Source of the DNA: an uncultured Erysipelotrichaceae bacterium
Lineage (GTDB): Bacteria; Bacillota_I; Bacilli_A; RF39; UBA660
Length of the DNA: 64,000 bases
Assembly: GCA_902793375.1 (NCBI GenBank)
Contig: CADBDE010000006.1
Location: 1 to 64,000, forward strand
Direction of reading: 5' to 3'
Shown: piece after piece, positions 16,569 to 25,047 of the stretch
Layout of the letters: every line of letters begins with the position of its first letter
How positions within the stretch are numbered: position 1 is the stretch's first letter
Notes under the pieces: generated by a model
What the model saw: only the letters and a program-made list of their open reading frames with translations
What the model was told of the DNA's origin: nothing
The model's database searches: none
Program-made: the position numbers and the translations under genes

Positions 16569-16628
16569 ATGTTATTAGCTTGGACTTTTAATAATTTTTT
16601 TAATAAGAATATAAATAGCGAACAATAA
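16569..16628 (+). CDS. Candidate leader peptide, 19 residues
   Basis: GAGGTG and ATG 16569 open a frame encoding MLLAWTFNNFFNKNINSEQ. The stop TAA (16626-16628) lies inside the left arm of the terminator hairpin that follows. A ribosome reaching the end of this frame would cover that arm and block hairpin formation, so the peptide could couple translation to readthrough into the operon. The middle is Asn/Phe-rich (five Asn, three Phe), with one Lys. Translation is not shown; the call rests on the ribosome binding site and the geometry. Confidence 0.5.
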   Translation: MLLAWTFNNFFNKNINSEQ

Positions 16629-16659
16629 ACTTTAATATGTTTTTTGTCGCTTTTTTTTT
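16618..16659 (+). terminator. Terminator/attenuator before the operon
   Basis: GCGAACAATAAAC pairs with GTTTTTTGTCGC (one bulge and one mismatch) around TTTAATAT, followed by nine T. It lies between the promoter and the first structural gene, 18 bases before its ATG, so transcripts must read through it. Confidence 0.75.
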
Positions 16660-16677
16660 ATAAAAAGGAGTGATAAA

Positions 16678-17838
16678 ATGATTTTTAGAATATTAGCAGT
16701 TAGAAGTCATAAAAAAATTGTTTTTTGTGATAGCCTAAATGAAAAATATGAAAAAATACAACTTGCAATTCCAAAAGATTTATTTACCTCTTTTCACTTA
16801 AAAGTAGGAAGTGTAATATCAGCAAAATATGAAATAACTAAGAATAAATATGATAATGATTTATACTATATAAATGAAATAAAAAATGTAAATAACCATG
16901 ATAAAAATTTATCATATAAATCAATTAACTCAATTCCTAATTCAATGTTACAATCAAGCTTTATAAATGCTGTTAATGGAGGAATTAATTTAAAATACTG
17001 GGAAATGAAACAAAAACTTTTAGAAGAAATAAGAAAGTTTTTAATACAAAAATGTTATATAGAAGTGAATACCTCTCTTCTTATGAATAATAGAGGAACT
17101 AGTATTGTAAATCCTATGAAGGTTGATAGTAAATATTCTGGAAATAAATATTTAAAAATAACCCATGAAATTGAATTGAAAAAGCAATGTTATTTAACCC
17201 TAAAATCATTATTTGAAATAGGTTATGTAGCAAGAGATGTATATTCAACAACAAAGTCTGCAAATGAATATCTTACAATGGAATTAGTAGCACCAATTGA
17301 AGATGATTTAAGTGCAGATGAATTATATTTATATGTATATGAAACAGCAATAAAATTAGCAAGAGAATATGGAATTACTTATAATGAATTATTTAAAACA
17401 ATAGAAAAGAAAGATGTATTAGAATTATACTTTAAAGATCATAAGGAATTTGTAAAAGAAGAATTTCAATATTTTTATAAAAGATTATTGGAAGAAGAGA
17501 AAAATATATTATTTTTAAATGCGCCAGTTGATTCACCTCTAGCTAAAAATTCTGATTACGGAATACCATTAGAAACAAAATGGGCTATAGGAAAAAGAGG
17601 AATAGGTCATGGTTACATAGATCAAGATGATATTACGATAATTAGTGAATTATTTAAAGAACAACAAAAACAATTAAAAGAAAAAGAAATAGATGCAGAA
17701 TTAGATAAAGATTATTTAACTACACTGCTTTATGCAGGAATAAGTACTAAAAGTTTAAATATAGGAATTGATAGATTTATGTATAAATTCTTAGGATTAG
17801 AACATGAAGATAAAGCTATTAAAATATTAGGAATATAG
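16678..17838 (+). CDS. Class II lysyl-tRNA synthetase-like protein
   Basis: The 386-residue protein has an N-terminal OB-fold-like part (FRILAVRSHKKIVFCDSLNE, residues 1-75) and a class II aminoacyl-tRNA synthetase catalytic fold related to LysRS. Motif 1-like CYIEVNTSLLMNNRGTSIVN is near 126, motif 2-like FEIGYVARDVYSTTKSANEY near 179, and motif 3-like NIGIDRFMYKFLGL near 360. It is about 110 residues shorter than LysS, and motif 2 departs from the usual RNEG sequence. LysRS paralogues such as EpmA attach lysine-like amino acids to non-tRNA acceptors; a similar activating role fits the context but is inference. It opens the operon behind AAGGAG. Confidence 0.7.
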   Translation: MIFRILAVRSHKKIVFCDSLNEKYEKIQLAIPKDLFTSFHLKVGSVISAKYEITKNKYDNDLYYINEIKNVNNHDKNLSYKSINSIPNSMLQSSFINAVNGGINLKYWEMKQKLLEEIRKFLIQKCYIEVNTSLLMNNRGTSIVNPMKVDSKYSGNKYLKITHEIELKKQCYLTLKSLFEIGYVARDVYSTTKSANEYLTMELVAPIEDDLSADELYLYVYETAIKLAREYGITYNELFKTIEKKDVLELYFKDHKEFVKEEFQYFYKRLLEEEKNILFLNAPVDSPLAKNSDYGIPLETKWAIGKRGIGHGYIDQDDITIISELFKEQQKQLKEKEIDAELDKDYLTTLLYAGISTKSLNIGIDRFMYKFLGLEHEDKAIKILGI

Positions 17839-17846
17839 GAGTTAAT

Positions 17847-19100
17847 ATGGAAAAAGTGTTATTTTTATACCCTCCTACTGTATATGCAAATCACAGTATG
17901 TTTAAGCATTTTACATATTTTGGAGAGACAATTGATGTAATAAGTAGATATTATTCTAATATATCGGTATTAGATTGTGCAGTTGAGCAAATAGAACAAA
18001 AAATAATATTTAATGAATTTAAACAATGTAATTTACTAATAATGGAAATAGAACCATATAATATAGAGGTATCTCTTTCACTTGCAAATTTATATAAATC
18101 ATTTAATACAAAAGGAAAAATAATAATATATGGAACAGCAGTAACTATTATGCCAAATTATTTTAAAAAGGAACTATTATTTGATTATATAATTTCTAAT
18201 GGAAATTTTGCAATTGGAATATTAGGAATAATGTCTTCGTTATTAGGAATTAAATATCCATATAAAGAAAAAGGATTATATTTTGAAAAGAAGAACAATG
18301 AATACATACTTAAAGGAAAAAATATTCAATTACCAGTAAAAGATTGGGGAATTGGTAATAATAAACTGTTACCACTAGAAAAATATAAATTCTATAATAA
18401 TGGAATGTTTGAATTAACAGTTCAAACAGGATGTCCGTTTAATTGTTCATTTTGTTCTGAAAAAGTATTATTTAATAAAGAATGTGGAACAAAATATCGA
18501 GAAGTAGAAGACATAATAAAAATAATAAATAGTATAAAACATGATTTTAATGAAATTTATTTTTCTGCAACTACAATGACTGCGAATAGAAAATGGACAA
18601 TAGATCTATGTAATAGATTAATTGAAGAAAAAAATAAATTACCATGGAGAACTGTAACTAGAATAGATTGTGTTGATGAAGAATTACTATTGTTGATGAA
18701 AAAAGCAGGTCTAAAAAAATTATGTTTTGGAGTTGAAACATTTGATGATGATTTATTAAAGAAGATTAATAAGCATCAAACAGTAAATAAAGTATTAGAA
18801 GTAATAGAATTATGTAATAAATTAGATATAAAAGCAAAAGCATTATTAATGTTAGGAATACCTGGACAAACAGCTGATAATGTTAAATCAACAGTTAAAA
18901 TATTAAAAAAACTAAATGTAGAATATCGCTTTAAAGAGTATTCTCCAATTAGAGAAGCTCATATTTTAGATTCCGAGGGAAAAAATATTTCTGATATGAT
19001 TCCATTATTTAGTAGATATGAATATAGATGTGATAGTATAAAAGGATTATCTAAAGAAGAATATATGGAATTACTTTTTCCAACAGGATATGTGAGGTGA
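17847..19100 (+). CDS. Radical SAM enzyme with B12-binding-like N-terminus
   Basis: This 417-residue protein has the [4Fe-4S] motif C196-x3-C200-x2-C203 (GCPFNCSFC) and later radical SAM core elements (FSATTMTANRKW, LKKLCFGVETFDDDLLKKIN, ALLMLGIPGQT). The first 180 residues have the alternating alpha/beta pattern of a cobalamin-binding domain as in COG1032 proteins, but the DxHxxG cobalamin ligand motif is not visible, so B12 use is doubtful. It starts eight bases after the LysRS-like gene and its TGA overlaps the next gene's leader. Substrate unknown. Confidence 0.75.
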   Translation: MEKVLFLYPPTVYANHSMFKHFTYFGETIDVISRYYSNISVLDCAVEQIEQKIIFNEFKQCNLLIMEIEPYNIEVSLSLANLYKSFNTKGKIIIYGTAVTIMPNYFKKELLFDYIISNGNFAIGILGIMSSLLGIKYPYKEKGLYFEKKNNEYILKGKNIQLPVKDWGIGNNKLLPLEKYKFYNNGMFELTVQTGCPFNCSFCSEKVLFNKECGTKYREVEDIIKIINSIKHDFNEIYFSATTMTANRKWTIDLCNRLIEEKNKLPWRTVTRIDCVDEELLLLMKKAGLKKLCFGVETFDDDLLKKINKHQTVNKVLEVIELCNKLDIKAKALLMLGIPGQTADNVKSTVKILKKLNVEYRFKEYSPIREAHILDSEGKNISDMIPLFSRYEYRCDSIKGLSKEEYMELLFPTGYVR

Positions 19101-19105
19101 TACTC

Positions 19106-20128
19106 ATGATAGAACATTTGAAAAGTGGTATATCAATTTCTACACATCTAGGATGTGGACTAAAATGTTCTTATTGTGTTCTAGCAACTTTAGAAAGATT
19201 TAATGAAGGTGCAATATTACAAATTAAGCCAAAAAAATTAGTTGATGAATTATTAAATAATAAATATTATGAAAAGAATAAAACCCCAATTATGATTAAT
19301 AATAGAACAGATCCGTTTATTAAAGAAGTTATACCATATACATTAGAAATTCTAGATTTATTAATTGAAAAAGATATAAAATCACCAATATTAATTATTT
19401 CTAAATTTGCTCCTCCAGTTGAATTAAAAAAGTATTTTGATTATTTAGATATATGTTTCTTCTATTCATATTCTGGAATAGATAGTGATTTTAATTATAA
19501 AAAAGTATTTGACGATTTAAAAGAGATAAATAAAATAGTTCCAAAAAAATCTAGATATCACTATTTTAGACCAATTATCCCTGGAGTAAATGATAATTTA
19601 GAATTCATGAAGAAAATAATAAATATATTTGTAGAGAATAATTTTGAATCATCTGTAATAGCAGGTTTTAGAGTAACAAATTTAAATAAACATTTAATAA
19701 AAGAAAAAAGTATTGATTTAGAAAAGATAGACTATAGTCATAAATTAGTAAATAACAATATTTATGAAATTAATAAGTGGTTTTTTAAAAGTAATTATTA
19801 TATTTTTAGACATACAAGTTGTGCTCTAGCTTATCATACAAAATCATTTAATAAACTAAATTATTATAAAAAAGAAGGACATTGTTTTTCTTCTTGCCCA
19901 AATAATTCAATATGTTCTAAAAAGAAAATAAACATAAATGAAATCTTTAAAGAATTAAAGAAAAGGTTTAAAGATAAGTATGATTTAGACTATGATAATG
20001 ATTCTATAATAATAAAATCAGAATGTTCACAAGAATTAGTAGCATACATTAAAAATGCATTTGGTTGTAAAGTAAATGCAACAAGTGTTAAGTTATCAAA
20101 ATCAGAAGAGGTGATTTTGGGTGAATAA
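19106..20128 (+). CDS. Second radical SAM enzyme with extra C-terminal cysteines
   Basis: The 340-residue protein carries C17-x3-C21-x2-C24 (GCGLKCSYC) close to its start and a compact barrel (TPIMINNRTDPFIKEV, LIISKFAPP, RPIIPGVND). After the barrel a cysteine set (TSCALAY, GHCFSSCPNNSIC) could hold an auxiliary iron-sulphur cluster, as in several radical SAM subfamilies. The barrel somewhat resembles spore photoproduct lyase-like COG1533 proteins. ATG 19106 follows GAGGTGATACTC; the GTG at 19097 is within the ribosome binding site. It overlaps the next gene by eight bases. Confidence 0.75.
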   Translation: MIEHLKSGISISTHLGCGLKCSYCVLATLERFNEGAILQIKPKKLVDELLNNKYYEKNKTPIMINNRTDPFIKEVIPYTLEILDLLIEKDIKSPILIISKFAPPVELKKYFDYLDICFFYSYSGIDSDFNYKKVFDDLKEINKIVPKKSRYHYFRPIIPGVNDNLEFMKKIINIFVENNFESSVIAGFRVTNLNKHLIKEKSIDLEKIDYSHKLVNNNIYEINKWFFKSNYYIFRHTSCALAYHTKSFNKLNYYKKEGHCFSSCPNNSICSKKKININEIFKELKKRFKDKYDLDYDNDSIIIKSECSQELVAYIKNAFGCKVNATSVKLSKSEEVILGE

Positions 20129-20678
20129 AAATAAAATAATAATTGGATGTGATTTGCATAATACATTATTATTAAGTAATGAAGCATGGATAAAAGCATA
20201 TTTGCATTATAATTGTAATATAGATAAAGATCAATTAGCTAAATCAATTTATAATAAAGAGTCTAGAAAAGAAATATCTAAGAAATATAATATAGATTAT
20301 GAAATGGTTAAAAACAAATATCATGAAAACTGCAAACCAAATATTAAATTAATTATGTTTATTAAAATGTTAAAAGAATTAGATATACCAGTTTTATTAA
20401 TATCATCTTCAAATAAAGAAAAAGTAGATAAAGACTTATTAAAATTAAAAAATTATATTGTATTTGATAAAGTATATACAAAAGAGAATTTTAAAAAAGA
20501 TAACATGAAAGATTGGAATAGAATAATTAAAGAGAATAAAGCAGATTTAATGATTTATATTGGAAATGATTATGATGAAGATATAATAAAAAATGATAAA
20601 GTAGTAAGTATTCTATCAGGACATTTTTTTAAAGAATTAAAAGATGTAGGAATATTAAAAGAAAGGGGAAAAAAGTAA
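20121..20678 (+). CDS. HAD-superfamily protein with altered DxDxT motif
   Basis: The 185-residue protein has a HAD (haloacid dehalogenase) layout: motif I as D11-L-H13-N-T15, motif II in VLLISSSNKEKV, and motif III/IV as IYIGNDYDEDIIKN. The second aspartate of motif I, which serves as acid/base in phosphatases, is replaced by histidine, so the activity may differ from simple phosphate hydrolysis. The helical cap lies at about 20-80. GTG start behind GAGGTGATTTTGG; its stop shares a base with the next ATG. Confidence 0.7.
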   Translation: MNKNKIIIGCDLHNTLLLSNEAWIKAYLHYNCNIDKDQLAKSIYNKESRKEISKKYNIDYEMVKNKYHENCKPNIKLIMFIKMLKELDIPVLLISSSNKEKVDKDLLKLKNYIVFDKVYTKENFKKDNMKDWNRIIKENKADLMIYIGNDYDEDIIKNDKVVSILSGHFFKELKDVGILKERGKK

Positions 20679-21592
20679 TGAATTTATTATTAAATGAAGA
20701 AGATAAAGATGGTTATATAATGAATCAAATAGAAAGTATTAATAAGATGATTGAAAACTTAGATAAAAGATGGATACATTACAAAACTATAAAATCTTTA
20801 TTAGAAGATACATTAAATGAATTAAAAAAAATAAAGTTTAATAATAAAACTATTCAGAGAACGCATGAAAGAAAAATAGAAAAATATATTAATTGGGTTG
20901 AAGTATATAGACTAGCAAATTACCATTTTTCAAGATACTTGAATTCAAAAACATCATATAGTGAAGGGTTGTTTTCAACATTACTTGCATTAAATAATAT
21001 GTATATTCATGATAAAAGTATAAAAAATATTGGCATTATTGGATGTGGACCTGGAAGAAGCGTACTTGATTTTTCACTAGCATATCCGAATGCTAAAATA
21101 CATGGATTAGATTATTCATCAGTAGCACTTACATTAGGGAAGAAAATAGTATCTTCTTGTGATAAAGAAATTGAAATAGTAAGAAGAGAAGATAATATCA
21201 TAATAGATAAGATAAATGGATTTAAAAGAAATAATTGTTTATGGAGTATGTTTGATCTAACAAAATCAAATATAAAAGAAGAATTTGATATTGCAGTATG
21301 TTCTAATGTAATTAATCTAATGCCTAATCATAAAGAAGCAATAAATAAAATATATAATATGATTACTCCTAATGGTTATATAATTTATGCAGATTTAACT
21401 GGATGGAGAATAGATAGAAAAGAAGAACAAGAACTATTAAAAGATAAGGACTCCATAAAAAAATGTTTTGAAGATACCGGTTTTGTAACTATTGAATGTT
21501 TTGATGGTGGTCCTTATGTAGAAAAAGAAAATGATTCTAATTTTATTTTTTATAAACAAACATACTATATAGGAAGGAAGTGTATTAAATGA
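20678..21592 (+). CDS. SAM-dependent methyltransferase (class I)
   Basis: This 304-residue protein has an N-terminal helical region of about 110 residues and a Rossmann-type SAM-binding domain: motif I IGIIGCGPGRSVLDFS (about 119-134), acidic strand AKIHGLDYSS, and post-motif FDIAVCSNVINLMPNHKEAI, NGYIIYADLTGW. Its acceptor is unknown. It is joined to its neighbours by one- and four-base overlaps (TAATG at 20676-20680 and ATGA at 21589-21592), so the operon is translated as a coupled block. Confidence 0.8.
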   Translation: MNLLLNEEDKDGYIMNQIESINKMIENLDKRWIHYKTIKSLLEDTLNELKKIKFNNKTIQRTHERKIEKYINWVEVYRLANYHFSRYLNSKTSYSEGLFSTLLALNNMYIHDKSIKNIGIIGCGPGRSVLDFSLAYPNAKIHGLDYSSVALTLGKKIVSSCDKEIEIVRREDNIIIDKINGFKRNNCLWSMFDLTKSNIKEEFDIAVCSNVINLMPNHKEAINKIYNMITPNGYIIYADLTGWRIDRKEEQELLKDKDSIKKCFEDTGFVTIECFDGGPYVEKENDSNFIFYKQTYYIGRKCIK

Positions 21593-22251
21593 AAAAAGTT
21601 ATATTATTAAGTGGACCAGATAAAACTAAATATTTTAGTAAAAGATTAACACAAATAATAAAGAGTAAATGTAATAATCCACATAATATGGTTGTTATTC
21701 CAGCAGATGCTAATAATATAAAAAAGAATGATAAACAATTTAATGGTAACGAAGAAGTAGTAGGAGTATATAAGAATTTTAAAAAATTATATCCTGAATT
21801 AGAAAATATAATATTATTGGATAGTAGAATTGATTCTAAAAAAGGTAAAGATTACTTAAAAAATGCTGATATTATTTATTTATTAGGAGGAGATCCTTTT
21901 ATTCAGCTAAAATACTTGCGTGATAATGGCTATGATGATATAATATGCAACACAAATGCACTATTGATGGGTGTTAGTGCAGGATCTATGAATTTGTCAA
22001 AAGACTCTTATTATTCAAAAGATGAAGATTATAAAGAAAGTATTATATATAAAGGATTAGGAATTACATCTATAACAATAGATCCACATTTCTATAAAAG
22101 TAATAAAGAACAAGTTGAAGAAATAAAAAAATATTCAAAAGATAGAAGAATAATCGGATTACCTAATCGTTCAATAATAGTAATTGATAAAGATATAAAA
22201 TATATAGGAAGAGTATATATATATGAAAATGGTAATTTAATTAAAATATAG
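21589..22251 (+). CDS. S51-type peptidase / glutamine-amidotransferase-like protein
   Basis: The 220-residue product resembles the peptidase E/cyanophycinase (S51) family: IYLLGGDPFIQLKYL, then GVSAGSMNLS with the presumed nucleophile S130, and DPHFYKSNKEQ with the catalytic-region histidine. Family members cleave dipeptides or isopeptide-like bonds next to acidic residues. In this operon it may trim a product or detoxify it; that is inference. It overlaps the methyltransferase by four bases and has a good GGAAGGAAG ribosome binding site. Confidence 0.65.
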   Translation: MKKVILLSGPDKTKYFSKRLTQIIKSKCNNPHNMVVIPADANNIKKNDKQFNGNEEVVGVYKNFKKLYPELENIILLDSRIDSKKGKDYLKNADIIYLLGGDPFIQLKYLRDNGYDDIICNTNALLMGVSAGSMNLSKDSYYSKDEDYKESIIYKGLGITSITIDPHFYKSNKEQVEEIKKYSKDRRIIGLPNRSIIVIDKDIKYIGRVYIYENGNLIKI

Positions 22252-22274
22252 TAAAAAAATAGGGGGATAGTAAA

Positions 22275-23876
22275 ATGAATTGGGCACTAGAAGAAGCTAA
22301 AAAATTAATTGAAAAATACCCAGATAAAGAAGAATTTACTATTGCATCTGGAGTAAGTCCATCAGGATTTATTCATATTGGAAATTTTAGAGAAATAGTA
22401 ACAACTTTTTTTATAGGGAAAGAATTAGAAAATTTAGGAAAAAAAGTAAGATATATATTATCATTTGATGACTTTGATAGATTAAGAAAAGTTCCAAAAG
22501 GTATACCAAGTGATTACAGTAAATATATAGGTATGCCATATTCAAGTATTCCAAGTCCATTTAGCAAAGATAAGTCTTATGCAAAAGAAATGGAAGATCG
22601 TTTTCTTGATGAATTAAATAGAATGGGAATTAATCCAGAAATTATTTCACAAACAGAGCAATATAAGAGTGGAAGATATAATGAAAAAATACAACTTGCT
22701 TTAGATAATAGAAAAAAAATATTTGATATAGAATCTAAATTTAAAACACAAACATTTACTGAAGAGGATAGAGATAATTATTATCCAATAAGTTTGTATT
22801 GCAATAAATGTAAAAAAGATTCAACAAAGATTTTATCATGTGATTCTAAAGGTAATATAGAATACAAATGTGAATGTGGTAATCATGAAATAGAAAATTT
22901 AAATGATTGTTCTAATATTAAACTTCAATGGAAAGTTGATTGGCCAATGAGATGGCAACAAGAAGGAGTAATATTTGAACCAGGTGGAAGAGATCATTCT
23001 GCTGAAAATGGTAGTTATGCAGTTTCAAAAGTAATAGCTAAAGAAATATTTGGATATGATGCACCATCTTATGTAGCATATGATTTTATAGGAATAAAAG
23101 GAGCTAATGGAAAAATGGCTTCATCATCTGGAAATGTATTAACATTAACAGATTTGTTAAACGTATATGATAAAAATATTATTTTATGGTTTTATGCAAA
23201 AAATAATCCAAGTCATCAATTTAATATAGCCTTAGATGAAGATGTTTTAAGATATTATAGTGAATTTGATAGAATGGTAAAAGCTTATTTTTTAAATAAA
23301 CTAGATAAGAAAAATGCAAGTATTATATCTTTAACAGATGTAACAAAAAGTTATTTAAATAATCCTGATTTTGGAACAATATCTAATTTTTTACCAATGG
23401 TAAATTACAATATAGAAGCACTAGTATCATTATTAAAAAAAGAAAATATTGATTGTAATTCATTACAATTTAAATCAAGATTATTAAAAGCAATTAATTG
23501 GTTAGAAAAATATAATAATAATAAACTTCATATATTAGAAGAATTCAATAATGAATATTATGATTCATTATTAAATGAAGAAAAAATATGGGTTGAGAAG
23601 ACAAATGAAATATTACATAAAGAATATAAAAATACAAAAGAATTGCAAGAAGAATTATATGCTATAGTAAAAACAGAAAATGATAATCCAAAAGAATTAA
23701 AGGAAAAACAAAAACATTATTTTCAAATAATATACAATATGGTTATTGGAGAAGATAAAGGACCTAAATTAGGATTATTACTATTTGCATTAGATAACGA
23801 TAAAAGGGAACAATTATTAAATTCTAAATATAAAAATAATGTTACTTACAAAAAAAATAAGACTAGAGAAATCTAG
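22275..23876 (+). CDS. lysK: Lysyl-tRNA synthetase, class I
   Basis: The 533-residue enzyme has class I LysRS signatures: SGVSPSGFIHIGNFREI with HIGN at 34-37, LSFDDFDRLRKVPKGIPSDY, a Cys-rich insert (CNKCKKDS... YKCECGN, about 176-205), WKVDWPMRWQQEGV, PGGRDHSAENGSY, and the KMSKS loop as KMASSSGN near 280. It ligates lysine to tRNA-Lys. Bacteria usually have a class II LysRS, and a class I enzyme in the same operon as a class II-like protein is unusual. It ends the operon; its TAG is in the terminator. Confidence 0.92.
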   Translation: MNWALEEAKKLIEKYPDKEEFTIASGVSPSGFIHIGNFREIVTTFFIGKELENLGKKVRYILSFDDFDRLRKVPKGIPSDYSKYIGMPYSSIPSPFSKDKSYAKEMEDRFLDELNRMGINPEIISQTEQYKSGRYNEKIQLALDNRKKIFDIESKFKTQTFTEEDRDNYYPISLYCNKCKKDSTKILSCDSKGNIEYKCECGNHEIENLNDCSNIKLQWKVDWPMRWQQEGVIFEPGGRDHSAENGSYAVSKVIAKEIFGYDAPSYVAYDFIGIKGANGKMASSSGNVLTLTDLLNVYDKNIILWFYAKNNPSHQFNIALDEDVLRYYSEFDRMVKAYFLNKLDKKNASIISLTDVTKSYLNNPDFGTISNFLPMVNYNIEALVSLLKKENIDCNSLQFKSRLLKAINWLEKYNNNKLHILEEFNNEYYDSLLNEEKIWVEKTNEILHKEYKNTKELQEELYAIVKTENDNPKELKEKQKHYFQIIYNMVIGEDKGPKLGLLLFALDNDKREQLLNSKYKNNVTYKKNKTREI

Positions 23877-23885
23877 TTTTTTTTA
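23862..23885 (+). terminator. Terminator of the LysRS-like/radical SAM operon
   Basis: ACTAGA-GAAA-TCTAGT, then eight T; perfect stem with a GNRA loop. Confidence 0.9.
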
Positions 23886-24062
23886 TTTTAATTGACATAC
23901 CTTAGAAGATATTACTGAATTATATTTAAATAAAAGTGATAATACTAAAGTAAAAAAAATTAATTGTCGTTAATCTTTAGTACTTAAAAAAATAAATAGT
24001 AAAAATGTAAAGGAAAATAAGTTTTATTTATTTAATTACTATTTAATAATAAATAATGATGA

Positions 24063-24068
24063 TATAAT
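24063..24068 (+). promoter_or_regulatory. Extended -10 promoter
   Basis: TGATATAAT, 26 bases before ATG 24095. The preceding 180 bases hold only a short start-less frame (LEDITELYLNKSDNTKVKK, ends at 23973), probably debris. Confidence 0.55.
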
Positions 24069-24094
24069 AATATTTAATATGTGAGGTGAATATT

Positions 24095-25041
24095 ATGAAA
24101 CAAAAGTTATTATTATTTGGAGCCTTATTACTTGTTTGTTTAGTTGTTTGTATAGTTATAATAAATAATAAAAATCAAAAAGAAGATTTTAATAGTTATG
24201 TTCTTAAAACAATTATGTTAGTAGATGATGGAGGAGGTTATTATACAGGAAGAGCAAAAAAAGAAGAGTTAGATAATAACGCTTGGGAAGGTATGGATAA
24301 CGCTGTTACTTTAGAAAATGGTAAAGTAGAGATTGATATATCAAAAGCTAGACCTTCATTTTGTTCATCAGCTGTATATATGGCTTTCTTAAAATCATTA
24401 TTAGATTGGGATAAAGATGGCAAAATATCATATGAAGCTTAAAAAAAATTTAAAACCATATACTGTAGAAGATAGAGAGTGGCCAATTCAAGCAGATGGT
24501 GTAGGTATTTGGGGTAGAGCAAATGCAAATGGACCTGGATTTGCCGTTCTAATAGAAGAACTAGGAGTAGGAGAAAGTACTTACTTGCCACCTAAGACTT
24601 CTTTTGATAATTTAGATGATTATTATGATATGTGGAAAAAAAATTGAATCAGGAGATTTTATAAAAATATTTTGGAATGAATATATAGGAGCTAATGATG
24701 AGTTATCTGAATCTGGACATATGGTAGTTTTTCTTGATTTTGAAGAAATAACAGATGAAAATTGGCAAAAGGATGGTTTAGTTTACTATTGGTCTTCAAA
24801 TGGATCAGGATATAAAACTGATAAGGGATATGGTGTTGGGAAAGCACCTCTTTCAAATGTTTATAGAGCAATTTCAACACATATCGATAACCCAGCTGCT
24901 TTCAATAATGCAAAAAATATTCAGCCAGATAATGTTAATGCTTGGTTAAGTGCTCTTGATGGAAAATATGTTGCATCTGAAGAAGAGTTAATACAAGCTA
25001 TTAATGGTGAAAAAATATATGGTTTTGACAAAAAGGAATAA
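24095..25041 (+). pseudogene. Secreted/anchored protein gene broken by two +1 shifts
   Basis: Three consecutive frames make one protein of about 315 residues. The first (from ATG 24095) has an N-terminal membrane anchor (LLLFGALLLVCLVVCIVIIN) and ends at TAA 24440 after DWDKDGKISYEA. The second reads to TGA 24645 in tract A8 (24636-24643), and the third runs to 25041. Each join needs one base fewer. Recognisable text (RPSFCSSAVYMAFL; SGHMVVFLDFEE; GVGKAPLSNVYRAISTHIDN) resembles an NlpC/P60- or CHAP-like extracellular hydrolase, with C, H and N/D in order, but this is tentative. Confidence 0.55.
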
Positions 25042-25047
25042 ATATAA

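Noticed and set aside
16500-16677. T-box riboswitch before the LysRS-like operon
   Set aside because: The leader is only about 130 bases, has no T-box consensus or long specifier stem, and contains a plausible short coding frame.
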